Shown: positions 44,056 through 53,152, counted from the first letter of the stretch. The stretch: 64,000 nucleotides of DNA from Betaproteobacteria bacterium (GCA_016194905.1 JACQAP010000008.1:310001-374000), one strand, 5' to 3'. Numbers and translations are program-made. The notes: generated by a model not told the origin, from the sequence alone.

Positions 44056-45396
44056 GTGGCGAGCAGCGAATTCACCCATTCAGCCGATACCCTCAGACAG
44101 ATTGCCCGCGCCGTGCTCGACTACGCGCGCGAGCGCGGCGCCAGCGCCGCCGAAACCGAGGCGAGCGAAGGCTTCGGCCAGAACGTCACGGTTCGCCGCG
44201 GCGAGGTCGAGACCATCGAGTACAACCGCGACAAGGGCGTGGGTGTCAGCGTCTACATCGGCAAGCAACGTGGCCACGCCAGCACATCGGACTTTTCCGC
44301 GCAGGCCTTGCGCGACACCGTCGATGCCGCATTGTCGATCGCGCGGCTGACGGCATCGGATCAGTTTGCCGGACTGGCGGATGCCGATCTGCTGGCGACA
44401 CATACTCCCGAACTCGATCTCTATCATCCCTGGGCTATCGACGTGGAGCAGGCGATCGAGCTGGCGCGTTCCTGCGAGGACGCTGCGTTCGCCGCCGATT
44501 CGAAAGTCTCCAATTCCGAGGGTGCGTCGGTCTCGGTGCAGCAATCTCACTTCGCTTATGGCAATTCCAATGGTTTCCTGGAGGGGTATCCAAGCTCGCG
44601 CCACAGCATCGTCTGCGCGGTGATTGCCGGCAAGGACGACACCATGCAGCGCGACGACTGGTACACCATCGCCCGTTCGGCGACCGACCTGGATGCCGCA
44701 ACCGAGGTGGGCACGCGTGCCGGCAAGCGCGCGGCGCGCCGGGTCGGCGCGCGCAAAGTGGCCACCGCGCGCGTGCCGGTGCTGTTCGAAGCGCCGGTCG
44801 CATCCGGCCTGCTCGGTCATTTCGTCGCCGCGGTCAGTGGCGGCAGTCTGTATAGAAAGTCCTCCTTTCTGCTCGACAGCCTCGGCAATCCGGTGTTTTC
44901 GCCGAATGTGCAGATCCATGATCGGCCGCACATTCTCAAGGGGCTCGCCAGCAGTCCGTTCGACGACGAAGGCGTGGCCACCCGCGCCCGCGACGTCGTG
45001 CAAAACGGCGTGCTGCAGGGTTATTTCCTCGGCAGCTACTCCGCGCGCAAGCTTGGGCTTCGATCCACCGGCAACGCCGGCGGCAATCACAACCTCAGCA
45101 TGGATTCCACCGACGGCGATTTGTCCGCGTTGCTGAAAAAGATGGGAACCGGCCTGCTGGTCACCGACTTGCTGGGACAGGGTGTCAACATGGTGACGGG
45201 TGACTACTCGCGCGGTGCGGCCGGATTCTGGATAAAAAACGGCGAAATCTCCCATCCGGTGCAGGAAATCACCGTGGCCGGCAATCTCAGGGACATGTTC
45301 AGGAATATCGTTGCGATCGGCTCCGACGTGATCGTGCGCGGCTCGCGCCAGTGCGGCTCGGTGCTCGTCGAGGGGATGACGGTGGCGGGGGAATGA
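44056..45396 (+). CDS. pmbA: Metalloprotease PmbA (TldE)
   Basis: Partner subunit of the TldD/TldE peptidase that matures modified peptides and acts on CcdA-type antitoxins. With GTG 44056 as start the protein is 446 residues, close to E. coli PmbA (450). Visible family regions: FGQNVTVRRGEVETIEYNRD near residue 40, PVLFEAPVASGLLGHF near 240, FDDEGVATRARDVV near 305 and the C-terminal GRGAAGFWI-like YSRGAAGFWIKNGEI. An upstream GTG at 43999 is in frame but adds unrelated residues. Confidence 0.9.
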   Translation: MASSEFTHSADTLRQIARAVLDYARERGASAAETEASEGFGQNVTVRRGEVETIEYNRDKGVGVSVYIGKQRGHASTSDFSAQALRDTVDAALSIARLTASDQFAGLADADLLATHTPELDLYHPWAIDVEQAIELARSCEDAAFAADSKVSNSEGASVSVQQSHFAYGNSNGFLEGYPSSRHSIVCAVIAGKDDTMQRDDWYTIARSATDLDAATEVGTRAGKRAARRVGARKVATARVPVLFEAPVASGLLGHFVAAVSGGSLYRKSSFLLDSLGNPVFSPNVQIHDRPHILKGLASSPFDDEGVATRARDVVQNGVLQGYFLGSYSARKLGLRSTGNAGGNHNLSMDSTDGDLSALLKKMGTGLLVTDLLGQGVNMVTGDYSRGAAGFWIKNGEISHPVQEITVAGNLRDMFRNIVAIGSDVIVRGSRQCGSVLVEGMTVAGE

Positions 45397-45412
45397 CGGA
45401 AGTCATTCCCCA

Positions 45413-45559
45413 GGGGCTAGGGGAGAAGCAGGGACTAGGGGCTAGGGGAGAAGCAGGGGCTAGGGGAGAAGCAGGGACTAGGGGCTAGGGGAATGCAGGG
45501 GCTTGGGAGGTCGGATCGGGTTTACGAATTGACTCTAACCCCTAGCCCCTAGTCCCTCG
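45413..45559. repeat. ggggcta/gggacta repeat cluster with inverted cccctag tail
   Basis: Repeated ggggctaggggagaagca blocks alternate with gggacta heptamers up to about 45500. After unique sequence, the inverted form (cccctagcccctagtccctcgcgc) follows at 45535-45559. The last nine bases equal the end of the array at 17634-17675. It separates pmbA and the esterase gene. Confidence 0.8.
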
Positions 45560-45570
45560 CGCATGGACCC

Positions 45571-46206
45571 ATGAAGAGTCGAGATCAAACAACCGCACTG
45601 CTACTTCGAAGCCTGGTAGTCGCGCTTCTGCTGAGCGCGCTCGCCGCCTGCGGCGAGAAGCCGCCGCCGCTGCCGAAGCTCGGCAGCGATGATGTCATTC
45701 TCGCTTTCGGCGACAGCCTGACCTACGGCACCGGTGCCGGAACGGAAGAGGCTTATCCGAAAGTGTTGGCTAAGCTGATAGGCCGCCAGGTCGTTGGCGC
45801 CGGCGTGCCCGGAGAGACGACGGCCGATGGGCTGGAGCGCCTGCCCGCGGTGCTCGATGAGGTCAAGCCCAGGCTGGTGCTGCTATGCATGGGCGGCAAC
45901 GACATGCTGCGCAAGGTGGATTTCGCGAGCATCGAATCGAATCTGCGCGCGATGGTGCAACTGGCAAAGGCGCGCGGCATCGGCGTCGTGCTGATCGGCG
46001 TGCCGACGCCGGAACTGTTCGGCGGTCCGCCGGAGTTCTACGACAGGATTGCGAAGGAGCTCTCTCTGCCGCTGGAAAAGAAGGTATTGAACGACGTATT
46101 GTTCGACCGCAGCCTGAAGTCCGACCCGATTCATCCGAACGCCACGGGGTATCGCCACGTGGCGGAAGCGCTTGCCGGTCTGCTGCGCAAGGCGGGCGCA
46201 GTCTGA
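45571..46206 (+). CDS. SGNH/GDSL esterase, lipoprotein (TesA-like)
   Basis: A 211-residue hydrolase. The signal ends in LSALAAC, giving a lipid-attached Cys at 27. SGNH blocks are complete: GDSLTYG (Ser 49), GxGVPGETT, MGGNDML, and DPIHPNATGYRHVA with the Asp-His pair. This is the periplasmic arylesterase/thioesterase I type. It precedes a transporter gene set by 21 bp and may be its promoter-proximal gene. Confidence 0.87.
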   Translation: MKSRDQTTALLLRSLVVALLLSALAACGEKPPPLPKLGSDDVILAFGDSLTYGTGAGTEEAYPKVLAKLIGRQVVGAGVPGETTADGLERLPAVLDEVKPRLVLLCMGGNDMLRKVDFASIESNLRAMVQLAKARGIGVVLIGVPTPELFGGPPEFYDRIAKELSLPLEKKVLNDVLFDRSLKSDPIHPNATGYRHVAEALAGLLRKAGAV

Positions 46207-46227
46207 ACCTCACTCGCATGGCCTGGA

Positions 46228-47274
46228 ATGGTGATGATGGCACTACGTGAATGGCTGAAGACTGTGGCTCCGGCACTCGCGTGCGTTGTCGCTCTGTGCG
46301 CGAATACGACCGGCGCCGCCGTTCCGGAGAAAACGAAAGTCGTCCTGGCCGTGGGCGGCAAGACGACGCTGTATTACCTGCCGCTGACTCTTGCCGATCG
46401 CCTGGGCTACTTCGCGGACGAAGGCCTGGACGTGGAGATCAACGATTTCCCCGGCGGCTCGAGGGCATTGCAGGCACTGATCGGCCATAGCGCCGACGTC
46501 GTCTCCGGCGCCTACGAGCACACCATCGTGATGCAGACGCTCGCGCAGAAGGTGCAGGCTTTCGTACTGCAAGGCATGAATCCGGGACTTGAACTCGGCA
46601 TCCGCAAGGACAGGGCGGCGGAATACGCCTGGGCAAAAGATCTGAAGGGCATGAAAATCGGCGTGTCCGCGCCGGGATCGAGCACGCATATGCTGGTCAA
46701 TCATCTGCTGGCCTCGGTTGGACTCAAGCAGGATGACGTTTCGATCATCGGCGTCGGCACCGGTCCATCCGCAGTGGCGGCGATGCGCAGCGGGCAGATC
46801 GACGCTCTCTCCAGCGTCGAACCCGTGATGACGCTGCTCGAGCGCTCGGGCGATATGAAGATCGTGGTCGAAACCATCACCGAGAAAGGTGTGCGCGACG
46901 TATTCGGCGGCAGCATGCCGGCGGCGACGCTGTATGCGCGCGCTGACTTCATCGAACAGAATCCGCATACGGTGCAGGGGCTGACCAATGCGATCGTGCG
47001 CGCACTGTTGTGGCTGCAGCATAGTACAACCGAGGACGTGCTCAACACGGTGCCGCCGGAATATCTGCTCGGCGACAAGGCGCTCTATGCGGCGTCGTTC
47101 GAGCGCCTGCGGCCGACCTATTCGAAAGACGGCATGATTCCGAAGAAGGGCGTCGACAATTCCTACAAGGTATTGCTGGCGCACAACGCTGCCGTGCGGC
47201 GGGCGCCCGTGGTGTGGATCAACCAGACCTACACCAACGCCTTCGTCGAAAAAGCGCTGCAGAAGTACAAATAG
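46228..47274 (+). CDS. ABC transporter substrate-binding protein (nitrate/sulfonate/taurine type)
   Basis: A 348-residue NMT1/SsuA-like periplasmic protein with a signal peptide ending in TTGAA near residue 30. Typical strands: VVLAVGGKTTLYYLPLTLADRLGYFADEGLDV, DVVSGAYEHTIVM, LKGMKIGVSAPGSSTHMLV and MRSGQIDALSSVEP. The ATPase and permease of the same transporter follow. The start could also be ATG 46237. The solute could be a sulfonate, pyrimidine precursor or similar; nothing in the sequence decides. Confidence 0.85.
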   Translation: MVMMALREWLKTVAPALACVVALCANTTGAAVPEKTKVVLAVGGKTTLYYLPLTLADRLGYFADEGLDVEINDFPGGSRALQALIGHSADVVSGAYEHTIVMQTLAQKVQAFVLQGMNPGLELGIRKDRAAEYAWAKDLKGMKIGVSAPGSSTHMLVNHLLASVGLKQDDVSIIGVGTGPSAVAAMRSGQIDALSSVEPVMTLLERSGDMKIVVETITEKGVRDVFGGSMPAATLYARADFIEQNPHTVQGLTNAIVRALLWLQHSTTEDVLNTVPPEYLLGDKALYAASFERLRPTYSKDGMIPKKGVDNSYKVLLAHNAAVRRAPVVWINQTYTNAFVEKALQKYK

Positions 47275-47276
47275 GA

Positions 47277-48077
47277 ATGAAAAGTTCGCTGGGACTGGAA
47301 GGCGTGACCTGCACCTTTGCCGCGCGAGGGGGCAACGCCGGTTACACCGCCGTCGCAGATGTGAATCTCGCTGTGCTGGAAGGCGAGTTCGTGTCGGTGG
47401 TCGGCCCCACCGGCTGCGGCAAATCCACGCTGTTGAATGTGGCTGCCGGGCTGCTGACGCCCACGCGCGGAAGCGTGACCGTGTTCGGGGAGAAACTACA
47501 GGGCATCAACAGGCGGGCCGGTTATTTGTTCCAGAGCGAAGCGCTGATGCCCTGGCGTACGGCATTGCAGAACGTGACGGCCGGGCTGGAGTTCCGTGGC
47601 GGCGATGCGGAAGAGGCGCGCGCACGCGCGGCGCACTGGCTCAAGCGCGTCGGGCTCGCCGCCCACGGGCACAAGTATCCGCACGAACTCTCCGGCGGCA
47701 TGAGAAAGCGCGTCGCGCTGGCGCAGACGCTGATTCTCGATCCCAAGATCCTGCTGATGGACGAACCGTTCTCGGCCCTGGACGTGCAGACCCGCAGCCT
47801 GATGGAGAACGAATTGCTGAACTTATGGGCGCAGGACCGCAAGTCGGTGGTGTTCGTTACGCACGATCTCGAGGAGGCCATCTCGCTGTCCGATCGCGTC
47901 GTGGTGATGTCGGCGGGACCGGCCAGCCGGTTGATCGGCGAGTTCGCCATCGACCTGCCGCGTCCGCGCGACGTATCCGAAATAAGGCTGACCCCGCGCT
48001 TCGTCGAACTGCACAAGCTGATCTGGCAGGCCCTGCGCGACGAAGTGCAGAAAGCCTATGCGCATTCGCTGGATTGA
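47277..48077 (+). CDS. ABC transporter ATP-binding protein (SsuB/TauB type)
   Basis: A 266-residue ATPase. Walker A is GPTGCGKST near residue 43, the Q-loop FQSEALMPW, the signature LSGGMRKRVALAQ near 139, Walker B ILLMDEPFSALD and the H-loop VTHDLEEA. The start is ATG 47277, two bases after the binding-protein stop. The permease gene follows but is separated by a 200-bp palindromic repeat. Confidence 0.9.
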   Translation: MKSSLGLEGVTCTFAARGGNAGYTAVADVNLAVLEGEFVSVVGPTGCGKSTLLNVAAGLLTPTRGSVTVFGEKLQGINRRAGYLFQSEALMPWRTALQNVTAGLEFRGGDAEEARARAAHWLKRVGLAAHGHKYPHELSGGMRKRVALAQTLILDPKILLMDEPFSALDVQTRSLMENELLNLWAQDRKSVVFVTHDLEEAISLSDRVVVMSAGPASRLIGEFAIDLPRPRDVSEIRLTPRFVELHKLIWQALRDEVQKAYAHSLD

Positions 48078-48098
48078 AAAAGCAACTTCAAGTCCTGT

Positions 48099-48271
48099 AA
48101 CCACGGAGAACACGGAGAAATGAAAAAGGCAAAGGTAAACTTACTTAGTATGACCTGCAGGGAAATCGCGGCAACAACTGACTCCGACTCCGGGGAAGAA
48201 TCCACATCCAGTTTTCGACGCGTTGACTTATCCCGGGTTTCCTCCGTGCCCTCCGTGTCCTCCGTGGTTCA
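48099..48271. repeat. Long imperfect palindrome, CACGGAG-type units, within a transporter operon
   Basis: Left arm aaccacggagaacacggag; right arm cctccgtgccctccgtgtcctccgtggtt. The interior is unique. It ends 8 bp before the permease start, so it lies in the untranslated region between two subunit genes. Confidence 0.85.
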
Positions 48272-48279
48272 AGGTTGAT

Positions 48280-49053
48280 ATGAAACGTGGGACGCTTGTT
48301 GTCTGCCAGGTCGGGCTGCTGATCGGGTTGTTCGTGCTCTGGCACGTGCTGGCCGCGACGGAAACGCTGCCGAAATTCTTTTTCGGCGAACCGCTGGTCG
48401 TACTGGCGCGCGTGCGCGACTGGTTCATCAGCGGCAAGATCTATCCCCATCTCGGGGTAACGCTGATCGAGACTCTCCTCGCCTTCGTCATCGGCACCGC
48501 GCTCGGCCTGGTATTCGGCCTGTGGCTGGCGCTCTCCGACTTCGCGGCGAAATTGCTGAATCCGTATATCACCGCGCTCAATTCCATGCCGCGCGTGATT
48601 CTGGCGCCGATCTTTGCGGTCTGGTTCGGGCTGGACATCAAGTCCAAGGTCATGCTCGGGATCACGCTGGTGTTCTTCATCGTCTTCTTCAGCGTCTATA
48701 ACGGCGTGCGCGAAGTCAGCCCCACGATACTCGCGAACGCGCGCATGCTCGGCGCAAACGGCCGGCAGTTGCTGCGACATGTCTATCTGCCAAGCGCGAC
48801 AGCCTGGGTGTTCTCCAGCCTGCACGCCTCCGTCGGCATGGCCTTCGTCGGGGCCGTGGTCGGCGAATACCTCGGTTCCGCCCGCGGCGTCGGCTATCTG
48901 ATCCTGCAGGCGGAGGGCGTCTTCGACATCAATACGGTCTTCGCCGGGGTGCTGGTGCTGACCGCCTGCGCCCTGGTCCTCGACTACGCCGTCACCCTCG
49001 CCGAAAGACGCCTGCTGCGCTGGCGACCGGGCAGCGTCTCTTCCGCTTCCTGA
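48280..49053 (+). CDS. ABC transporter permease (SsuC/TauC type)
   Basis: A 257-residue inner-membrane subunit with six hydrophobic helices. The EAA loop is visible as VREVSPTILANARMLGANGRQLL near residue 145, and GYLILQAEGVF near 203 matches the family end. ATG 48280 is preceded by repeat sequence with only a weak AAGG as ribosome site. It completes the binding protein - ATPase - permease set. Confidence 0.88.
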   Translation: MKRGTLVVCQVGLLIGLFVLWHVLAATETLPKFFFGEPLVVLARVRDWFISGKIYPHLGVTLIETLLAFVIGTALGLVFGLWLALSDFAAKLLNPYITALNSMPRVILAPIFAVWFGLDIKSKVMLGITLVFFIVFFSVYNGVREVSPTILANARMLGANGRQLLRHVYLPSATAWVFSSLHASVGMAFVGAVVGEYLGSARGVGYLILQAEGVFDINTVFAGVLVLTACALVLDYAVTLAERRLLRWRPGSVSSAS

Positions 49054-49074
49054 TCTACGGCGAATTCCAGAATG

Positions 49075-49267
49075 AACCACGGAGAACACGGAGGACACGG
49101 AGGAAAATCACGAGAAAAGAAGGGCGCTGGGTTAAAAGCCGTGCATCTGTGGACGGCCCCCGTAGCGGAAGAAAGTTGACGGCACAGGTTCGCAAAGTAT
49201 CACTGCTGTTACCCCAATCCTGGTTTTCCTCTTTCTTGCATTTCCTCCGTGCCCTCCGTGGTTCACG
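49075..49267. repeat. Long imperfect palindrome, CACGGAGGA-type units
   Basis: Left arm aaccacggagaacacggaggacacggaggaaaa; right arm tttcctccgtgccctccgtggttcac. It uses the same unit as the neighbouring palindrome at 48099 but has a different interior. It lies between the permease and antiporter genes. Confidence 0.85.
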
Positions 49268-49341
49268 TTATTTGATTGTCTTGAGCGCAATGGCCAGTCC
49301 GTGCTAGAAACGGGTTCGGGCCTCTCAACAAGAAAACGCAC

Positions 49342-51063
49342 TTGGACTTTTCCAATCACGCCATCCTGATCGGCGCCGTAATGGTGCTGCTGAGCATCCT
49401 CGCCAGCACGCTTTCGGCGCGCACCGGTGCACCGCTCCTGTTCGTATTTCTCGGCATCGGCATGCTGGCCGGCGAGGATGGGCCGGGGCACATCCGCTTC
49501 GGCGACTATCAGGTCGCCTACCTGGTCGGCACCATGGCGCTGGCCGTCATCCTGTTCGACGGCGGCATGCGCACCCGCTACGAAACCTTCCGCGTCGGTT
49601 TGTGGCCGGCGGTGTCGCTCGCCACGGTGGGCGTGGTGCTGACGACGGCGATCGTGGGCTATGGCGCCTCCCGCATTCTCGGGCTCGGATTGATGGAAGG
49701 CATGTTGATCGGTGCCATCATCGGCTCGACCGATGCGGCGGCGGTGTTTTCGCTGTTGCACGCGGCGGGCATGCGGCTCAAGCAGCGGGTCGGCGCCACG
49801 CTCGAAATCGAGTCGGGCTGCAACGATCCGATGGCCGTGTTCCTGACCTTGTCGCTGATCCATATCGTCGGAGCCGATCAGCACGCACCCGGCTGGTCGC
49901 TGCTCTGGCACTTCGTCCAGCAGTTCGGGCTCGGCGCACTGACCGGAATCGGCGGCGGCAAGCTGCTGGTCTGGCTGCTCAATCGCGTGACGCTCGCGAG
50001 TGGACTCTATCCGCTTCTGGCCATGGCAGGCGGGTTGGCAATCTACGCCGGCACGACGGTCCTGGACGGCAGCGGCTTCCTTGCGATCTATCTCGCCGGA
50101 CTCGTTCTCGGCAACAGCCGCGTACACACCGCGGGGAACATCCTGCGCGTACACGACGGACTCGCCTGGCTGTCGCAGATCGCCCTGTTTCTGATGCTTG
50201 GGCTTCTGGTCTCGCCCGGCGCGCTGTTCGATATCGGTTTCGGCGCAATCGGGGTTGCGGCGGTGCTGATGTTCGTCGCGCGGCCGCTCGCGGTCGGGGT
50301 ATCGCTGCTTCCGTTCAGATTTCCGCTGCGCGAGCAGGTGTTCATCTCGTGGACCGGTTTGCGCGGCGCGGTGCCGATTGTGCTGGCGCTGTTTCCGGTC
50401 CTGGCCGGCCTGCCGCTGTCGTCGATCTATTTCAATGTCGCGTTCTTCGTGGTGCTGGCGTCGTTGCTGGTGCAAGGCTGGACCGTCGCACCGCTGGCGG
50501 ACCTGTTGCGATTGAAGCTGCCGAAGGAGCATGCGCCTTACTATTCTGAGTACGTCGAAGTGCCGGGGAGGGCGGGGCTGCAATTGCTCGGCTATCGTGT
50601 GAATGAGCTGAGCGCCGCAATCGGCCGGACAGTGATCCAGCTCGCGCTGCCCGCCGACGTCCGCGTGGTGGCCGCATTCCGTGACGGAAAATCACTCGAG
50701 TCCATCAGCCGGCTGGAAGTCGCCGCGGGAGATCTGGTGTACGTGATCACGCCGAGCGAGCACTTGACCGTACTCGATCTGCTGTTCGTGCCGGCCGACG
50801 ATCTGGAAGAATCCGAGCAGCAGCGATTCTTCGGCACGTTCACGCTGAACGGCGATGCGCCGCTGGGCGAAGTCGTAGAAATGTACGGCGGAGAGGTTCC
50901 GCAGGCGATCAGTTCCATGTCGCTCGCGCAGTACATCGACCGCCAGTTCCGCCGCCGCCCGGACGTGGGCGACTACGTGCGCTTCGGCAAGCTGAACCTG
51001 GTGGTGCGTGAGATGCGGGAAGGCCAGGTTTCCAAAGTCGGCATCATCGTCCGGGACAAATAA
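49342..51063 (+). CDS. Potassium/proton antiporter (CPA1, CvrA/NhaP2 type)
   Basis: A 573-residue antiporter. Residues 1-390 form the CPA1 membrane part with GIGMLAGEDGPG, VILFDGGMRT and the ion-site GSTDAAAVFSLL ... ESGCNDPMAVF. The C-terminal half contains a TrkA-C (RCK-C) domain (GRTVIQLALPADVRVVAAF ... VITPSEHL) and a CorC/HlyC-like end. The start is TTG 49342, giving the usual LDFSNHAILIGAVMVLLSILAS; no ATG precedes this homology. Confidence 0.88.
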   Translation: MDFSNHAILIGAVMVLLSILASTLSARTGAPLLFVFLGIGMLAGEDGPGHIRFGDYQVAYLVGTMALAVILFDGGMRTRYETFRVGLWPAVSLATVGVVLTTAIVGYGASRILGLGLMEGMLIGAIIGSTDAAAVFSLLHAAGMRLKQRVGATLEIESGCNDPMAVFLTLSLIHIVGADQHAPGWSLLWHFVQQFGLGALTGIGGGKLLVWLLNRVTLASGLYPLLAMAGGLAIYAGTTVLDGSGFLAIYLAGLVLGNSRVHTAGNILRVHDGLAWLSQIALFLMLGLLVSPGALFDIGFGAIGVAAVLMFVARPLAVGVSLLPFRFPLREQVFISWTGLRGAVPIVLALFPVLAGLPLSSIYFNVAFFVVLASLLVQGWTVAPLADLLRLKLPKEHAPYYSEYVEVPGRAGLQLLGYRVNELSAAIGRTVIQLALPADVRVVAAFRDGKSLESISRLEVAAGDLVYVITPSEHLTVLDLLFVPADDLEESEQQRFFGTFTLNGDAPLGEVVEMYGGEVPQAISSMSLAQYIDRQFRRRPDVGDYVRFGKLNLVVREMREGQVSKVGIIVRDK

Positions 51064-51065
51064 AA

Positions 51066-51474
51066 CCTGCCGACTACAACGCATCCTCGGACAAAGCCAT
51101 GAACATCACGTTCTCCCGGCAGGCTTGCTCGATCGGGCGGCTGCCCACCATGCCCCGGGAGTAGGCAAACAGGATCACCTTGAGCAGCACCGCTGGCGGG
51201 TAAGCGGGGGCGCCGGTCTCATCGTTGCAGAAGCGCTCATCGAAGCTGGACAAGTCGAGCTCGTGATCGAGCAGGTGATGGAGCGCATGTTCGAAGGTGC
51301 CGGGGAGTAACTGCCGGGAAAGATCAACGGGAAGAAACTTGGGACTCGTATCAATCGTCTTGTTGCGGGCCATAGTAGTGTCATTTCCCACAAAATCTCA
51401 ATGTCCCAATCTTGCAGCACGCTCATGACAGGAGCAAGATCGCGGTAGACTTTTTCTACAGCCTCGTTAGCTGC
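51066..51474 (-). mobile_element. 5'-terminal remnant of an IS1182-type insertion sequence
   Basis: Contains the truncated transposase start and about 100 bp of upstream element sequence that also occurs at 33450-33622. It abuts the antiporter stop codon. No terminal repeat or 3' part remains. Confidence 0.7.
51074..51373 (-). pseudogene. IS1182-family transposase, N-terminal fragment
   Basis: 99 residues starting at ATG 51373: MARNKTIDTSPKFLPVDLSR, then FEHALHHLLDHELDLSSFDERFCND and YPPAVLLKVILFAYSRGMVGSRPIE. This is the DUF772-type N-terminal domain of IS1182-like transposases, normally about 450 residues. Translation stops after MFMALSEDAL, where sequence not belonging to the element begins, so the DDE catalytic domain is absent. 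Confidence 0.8.
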
Positions 51475-51484
51475 AAGAACTCGG

Positions 51485-51647
51485 ATGATTGATTCCTCGC
51501 AAGCATCTGTCTTTTTCTCGAAATTAAGCGCTGCCGAGCAGTTGCGTTTTCTAGTCCTGTTCGCATACCACCTTACAGTCGCAGCTCGTGATACATATGC
51601 GGCCCAAGAAGAAGGTCTTACCGATCCCCATCGCATGCAAACCGAAG
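51485..51647 (+). pseudogene. 5' fragment of an unknown gene cut by the RAYT element
   Basis: From ATG 51485 the frame reads MIDSSQASVFFSKLSAAEQL and FLVLFAYHLTVAARDTYAAQ, which looks like a real small protein. It runs directly into the left inverted repeat of the transposase element at 51650, after which the residues are meaningless. The 3' part is not found on the other side. Confidence 0.45.
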
Positions 51648-51649
51648 GG

Positions 51650-52635
51650 GTCAGGCCTATACATTATAGGCGCGATCGCGTAGAGTTCTGCGATGGCCCG
51701 TCCGTTACGCTTGGAATTTGCTGGCGCCTGCTATCACCTGACTGCGCGCGGCGATCGTCAGGAACCCATCTTCGAAGACGACGAAGACCGGCTGGTTTTC
51801 CTCGACCGGCTCGCCAAGGAAGTCCTCCAGCAAGGCTGGCGGCTCTACGCATTCTGCCTGATGGGCAACCACTACCATTTGTTGCTCGACACCCCTGAAC
51901 CGAATTTGGTCCAGGGCATGCGCAGGTTGAACGGGGTCTATACCCAAGCCTTCAATCGTCGCCACGGCCGGGTAGGCCATGTGTTGCAGGGGCGCTACAA
52001 GTCGATCCTGGTCGACCGGCAATCCTATTTGCTGGAGCTGTGCCGCTATGTGGTCCTCAATCCGGTGCGCGCCGGGATGGTGGCTACGGTGAAGGACTGG
52101 CATTGGAGCAGTTATCTGCCGACGGCGGGGGCGATACCGTGTCCGCCCTGGCTCGCCGCCGAAGCCGTGCTCGACCTGTTTGGTCAAGGCGCGCCTGCCC
52201 GCAGAGCGTACGAGCGCTTTGTGGCGCAAGGTCTCAAGCAGCCCTCTCCCTGGGAGCAGCTCAAGGGGCAGATCTATCTGGGATCGGACGCTTTCCACGC
52301 CCGGATGCACAAGCGTTTGCCCGGGACCGCGCCGAAAGGCGTCTCGCGCCGCCAGCTCAACCCGAATCGCCCCGGCGCGCAGACGGTGCTCCGCGCGGTC
52401 GCCGACGCCTACGGCATCGCGCCGGCTGCGACGCTACAGCGCCAGAGCGGGCCTGCATTCAAGCAGGCGGTGTATCTGCTGCGCCGGCGGGCCAATCTGA
52501 GCCTGCGGGAAGTCGCGGCGATGGCCGGGTTGACCATTGGACGGATCGCGCAGATCCAGAGCGAGATCGAATCGCTGCCGGTTGATGAGACGCTGAATCA
52601 AATCGTCGCGAAGCTATAATGTATAGGCCTGACCC
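51650..52635 (+). mobile_element. RAYT element bounded by perfect 21-bp inverted repeats
   Basis: A 21-bp sequence (51650-51670, beginning GGGTCAGGCCTATAC) recurs perfectly inverted at 52615-52635. Between them lies one intact Y1 transposase. The right repeat overlaps the transposase stop codon. The element is 986 bp and looks recent because both ends match perfectly. Confidence 0.85.
51693..52619 (+). CDS. REP-associated tyrosine transposase (RAYT, Y1 HUH family)
   Basis: A single-strand-specific Y1 transposase-like nuclease of 308 residues. It begins ARPLRLEFAGACYHLTARGD, has the HUH metal motif in MGNHYHLLLDT near residue 56, and the nucleophile Tyr in YLLELCRYVVLNPVRAGM near 115. A DnaA-like/HTH C-terminus (SLREVAAMAGLTIGRIAQI) follows, as in RAYTs of the group that carry a DNA-binding tail. 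No inactivating change is visible. RAYTs mobilise short palindromic REP sequences. Confidence 0.9.
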   Translation: MARPLRLEFAGACYHLTARGDRQEPIFEDDEDRLVFLDRLAKEVLQQGWRLYAFCLMGNHYHLLLDTPEPNLVQGMRRLNGVYTQAFNRRHGRVGHVLQGRYKSILVDRQSYLLELCRYVVLNPVRAGMVATVKDWHWSSYLPTAGAIPCPPWLAAEAVLDLFGQGAPARRAYERFVAQGLKQPSPWEQLKGQIYLGSDAFHARMHKRLPGTAPKGVSRRQLNPNRPGAQTVLRAVADAYGIAPAATLQRQSGPAFKQAVYLLRRRANLSLREVAAMAGLTIGRIAQIQSEIESLPVDETLNQIVAKL

Positions 52636-52743
52636 TATTGCTCTATTGCTCCCTCGCCGCTGTCTCGGGCGCGTTATGCGGGACGTTATGCCGCAAAAAG
52701 GGATCGGTCTGCCTAGATGCCGACACCTTGATATGCTGACTAA

Positions 52744-52932
52744 ATGAAGGTCAGTGAAATACTGCGAATGCTCAACGAGGATGGGTAGGTTCTCGTGGCA
52801 ACACGCGGCAGCCACCGTCAGTTCAAGCATTCTGTGAAACCCGGCCGTGTCACGGTCCCTGGCAAACCTGCCGACGACTTGGCACCCGGCACGTTAAACA
52901 GTATTCTGAAACAGTCTGGTCTAAAGAAATGA
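52744..52932 (+). pseudogene. hicA: hicA toxin gene with an amber codon
   Basis: HicA-type mRNA interferase frame: MKVSEILRMLNEDG, then TAG at 52786-52788 where the family has Trp (TGG), then VLVATRGSHRQFKH and the end NSILKQSGLKK. The catalytic His region (RGSHRQFKH) is intact, and the length would be 62 residues. One G-to-A change therefore explains the loss. hicB follows 7 bp downstream. Confidence 0.85.
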
Positions 52933-52939
52933 GGGACTT

Positions 52940-53152
52940 ATGCGCTATGCGATCGTAATCGAAAAGGCCGAAGGCAATTTCTCAGCGTACGTTCCGGACC
53001 TGCCGGGGTGTGTAGCTACCGGCGCCAGCGTTGAGGAAGTCGAATCCAAAATTCGCGAAGCAATTGAGTTTCATCTTGAGGGTATGCGTGAAGATGGCAC
53101 TCCCATTCCGCCACCCGCGAGCCGCGTCGAATACGTCGATATTGCAGCATAA
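52940..53152 (+). CDS. hicB: HicB-family antitoxin
   Basis: A 70-residue HicB: MRYAIVIEKAEGNFSAYVPDLPGCVATG matches the family N-terminal domain, followed by EEVESKIREAIEFHLEGM. This short version lacks the extra DNA-binding domain of longer HicBs. It neutralises HicA in working systems; here the toxin gene in front is interrupted. The stop codon lies within the first box of an attC-like site. Confidence 0.88.
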   Translation: MRYAIVIEKAEGNFSAYVPDLPGCVATGASVEEVESKIREAIEFHLEGMREDGTPIPPPASRVEYVDIAA

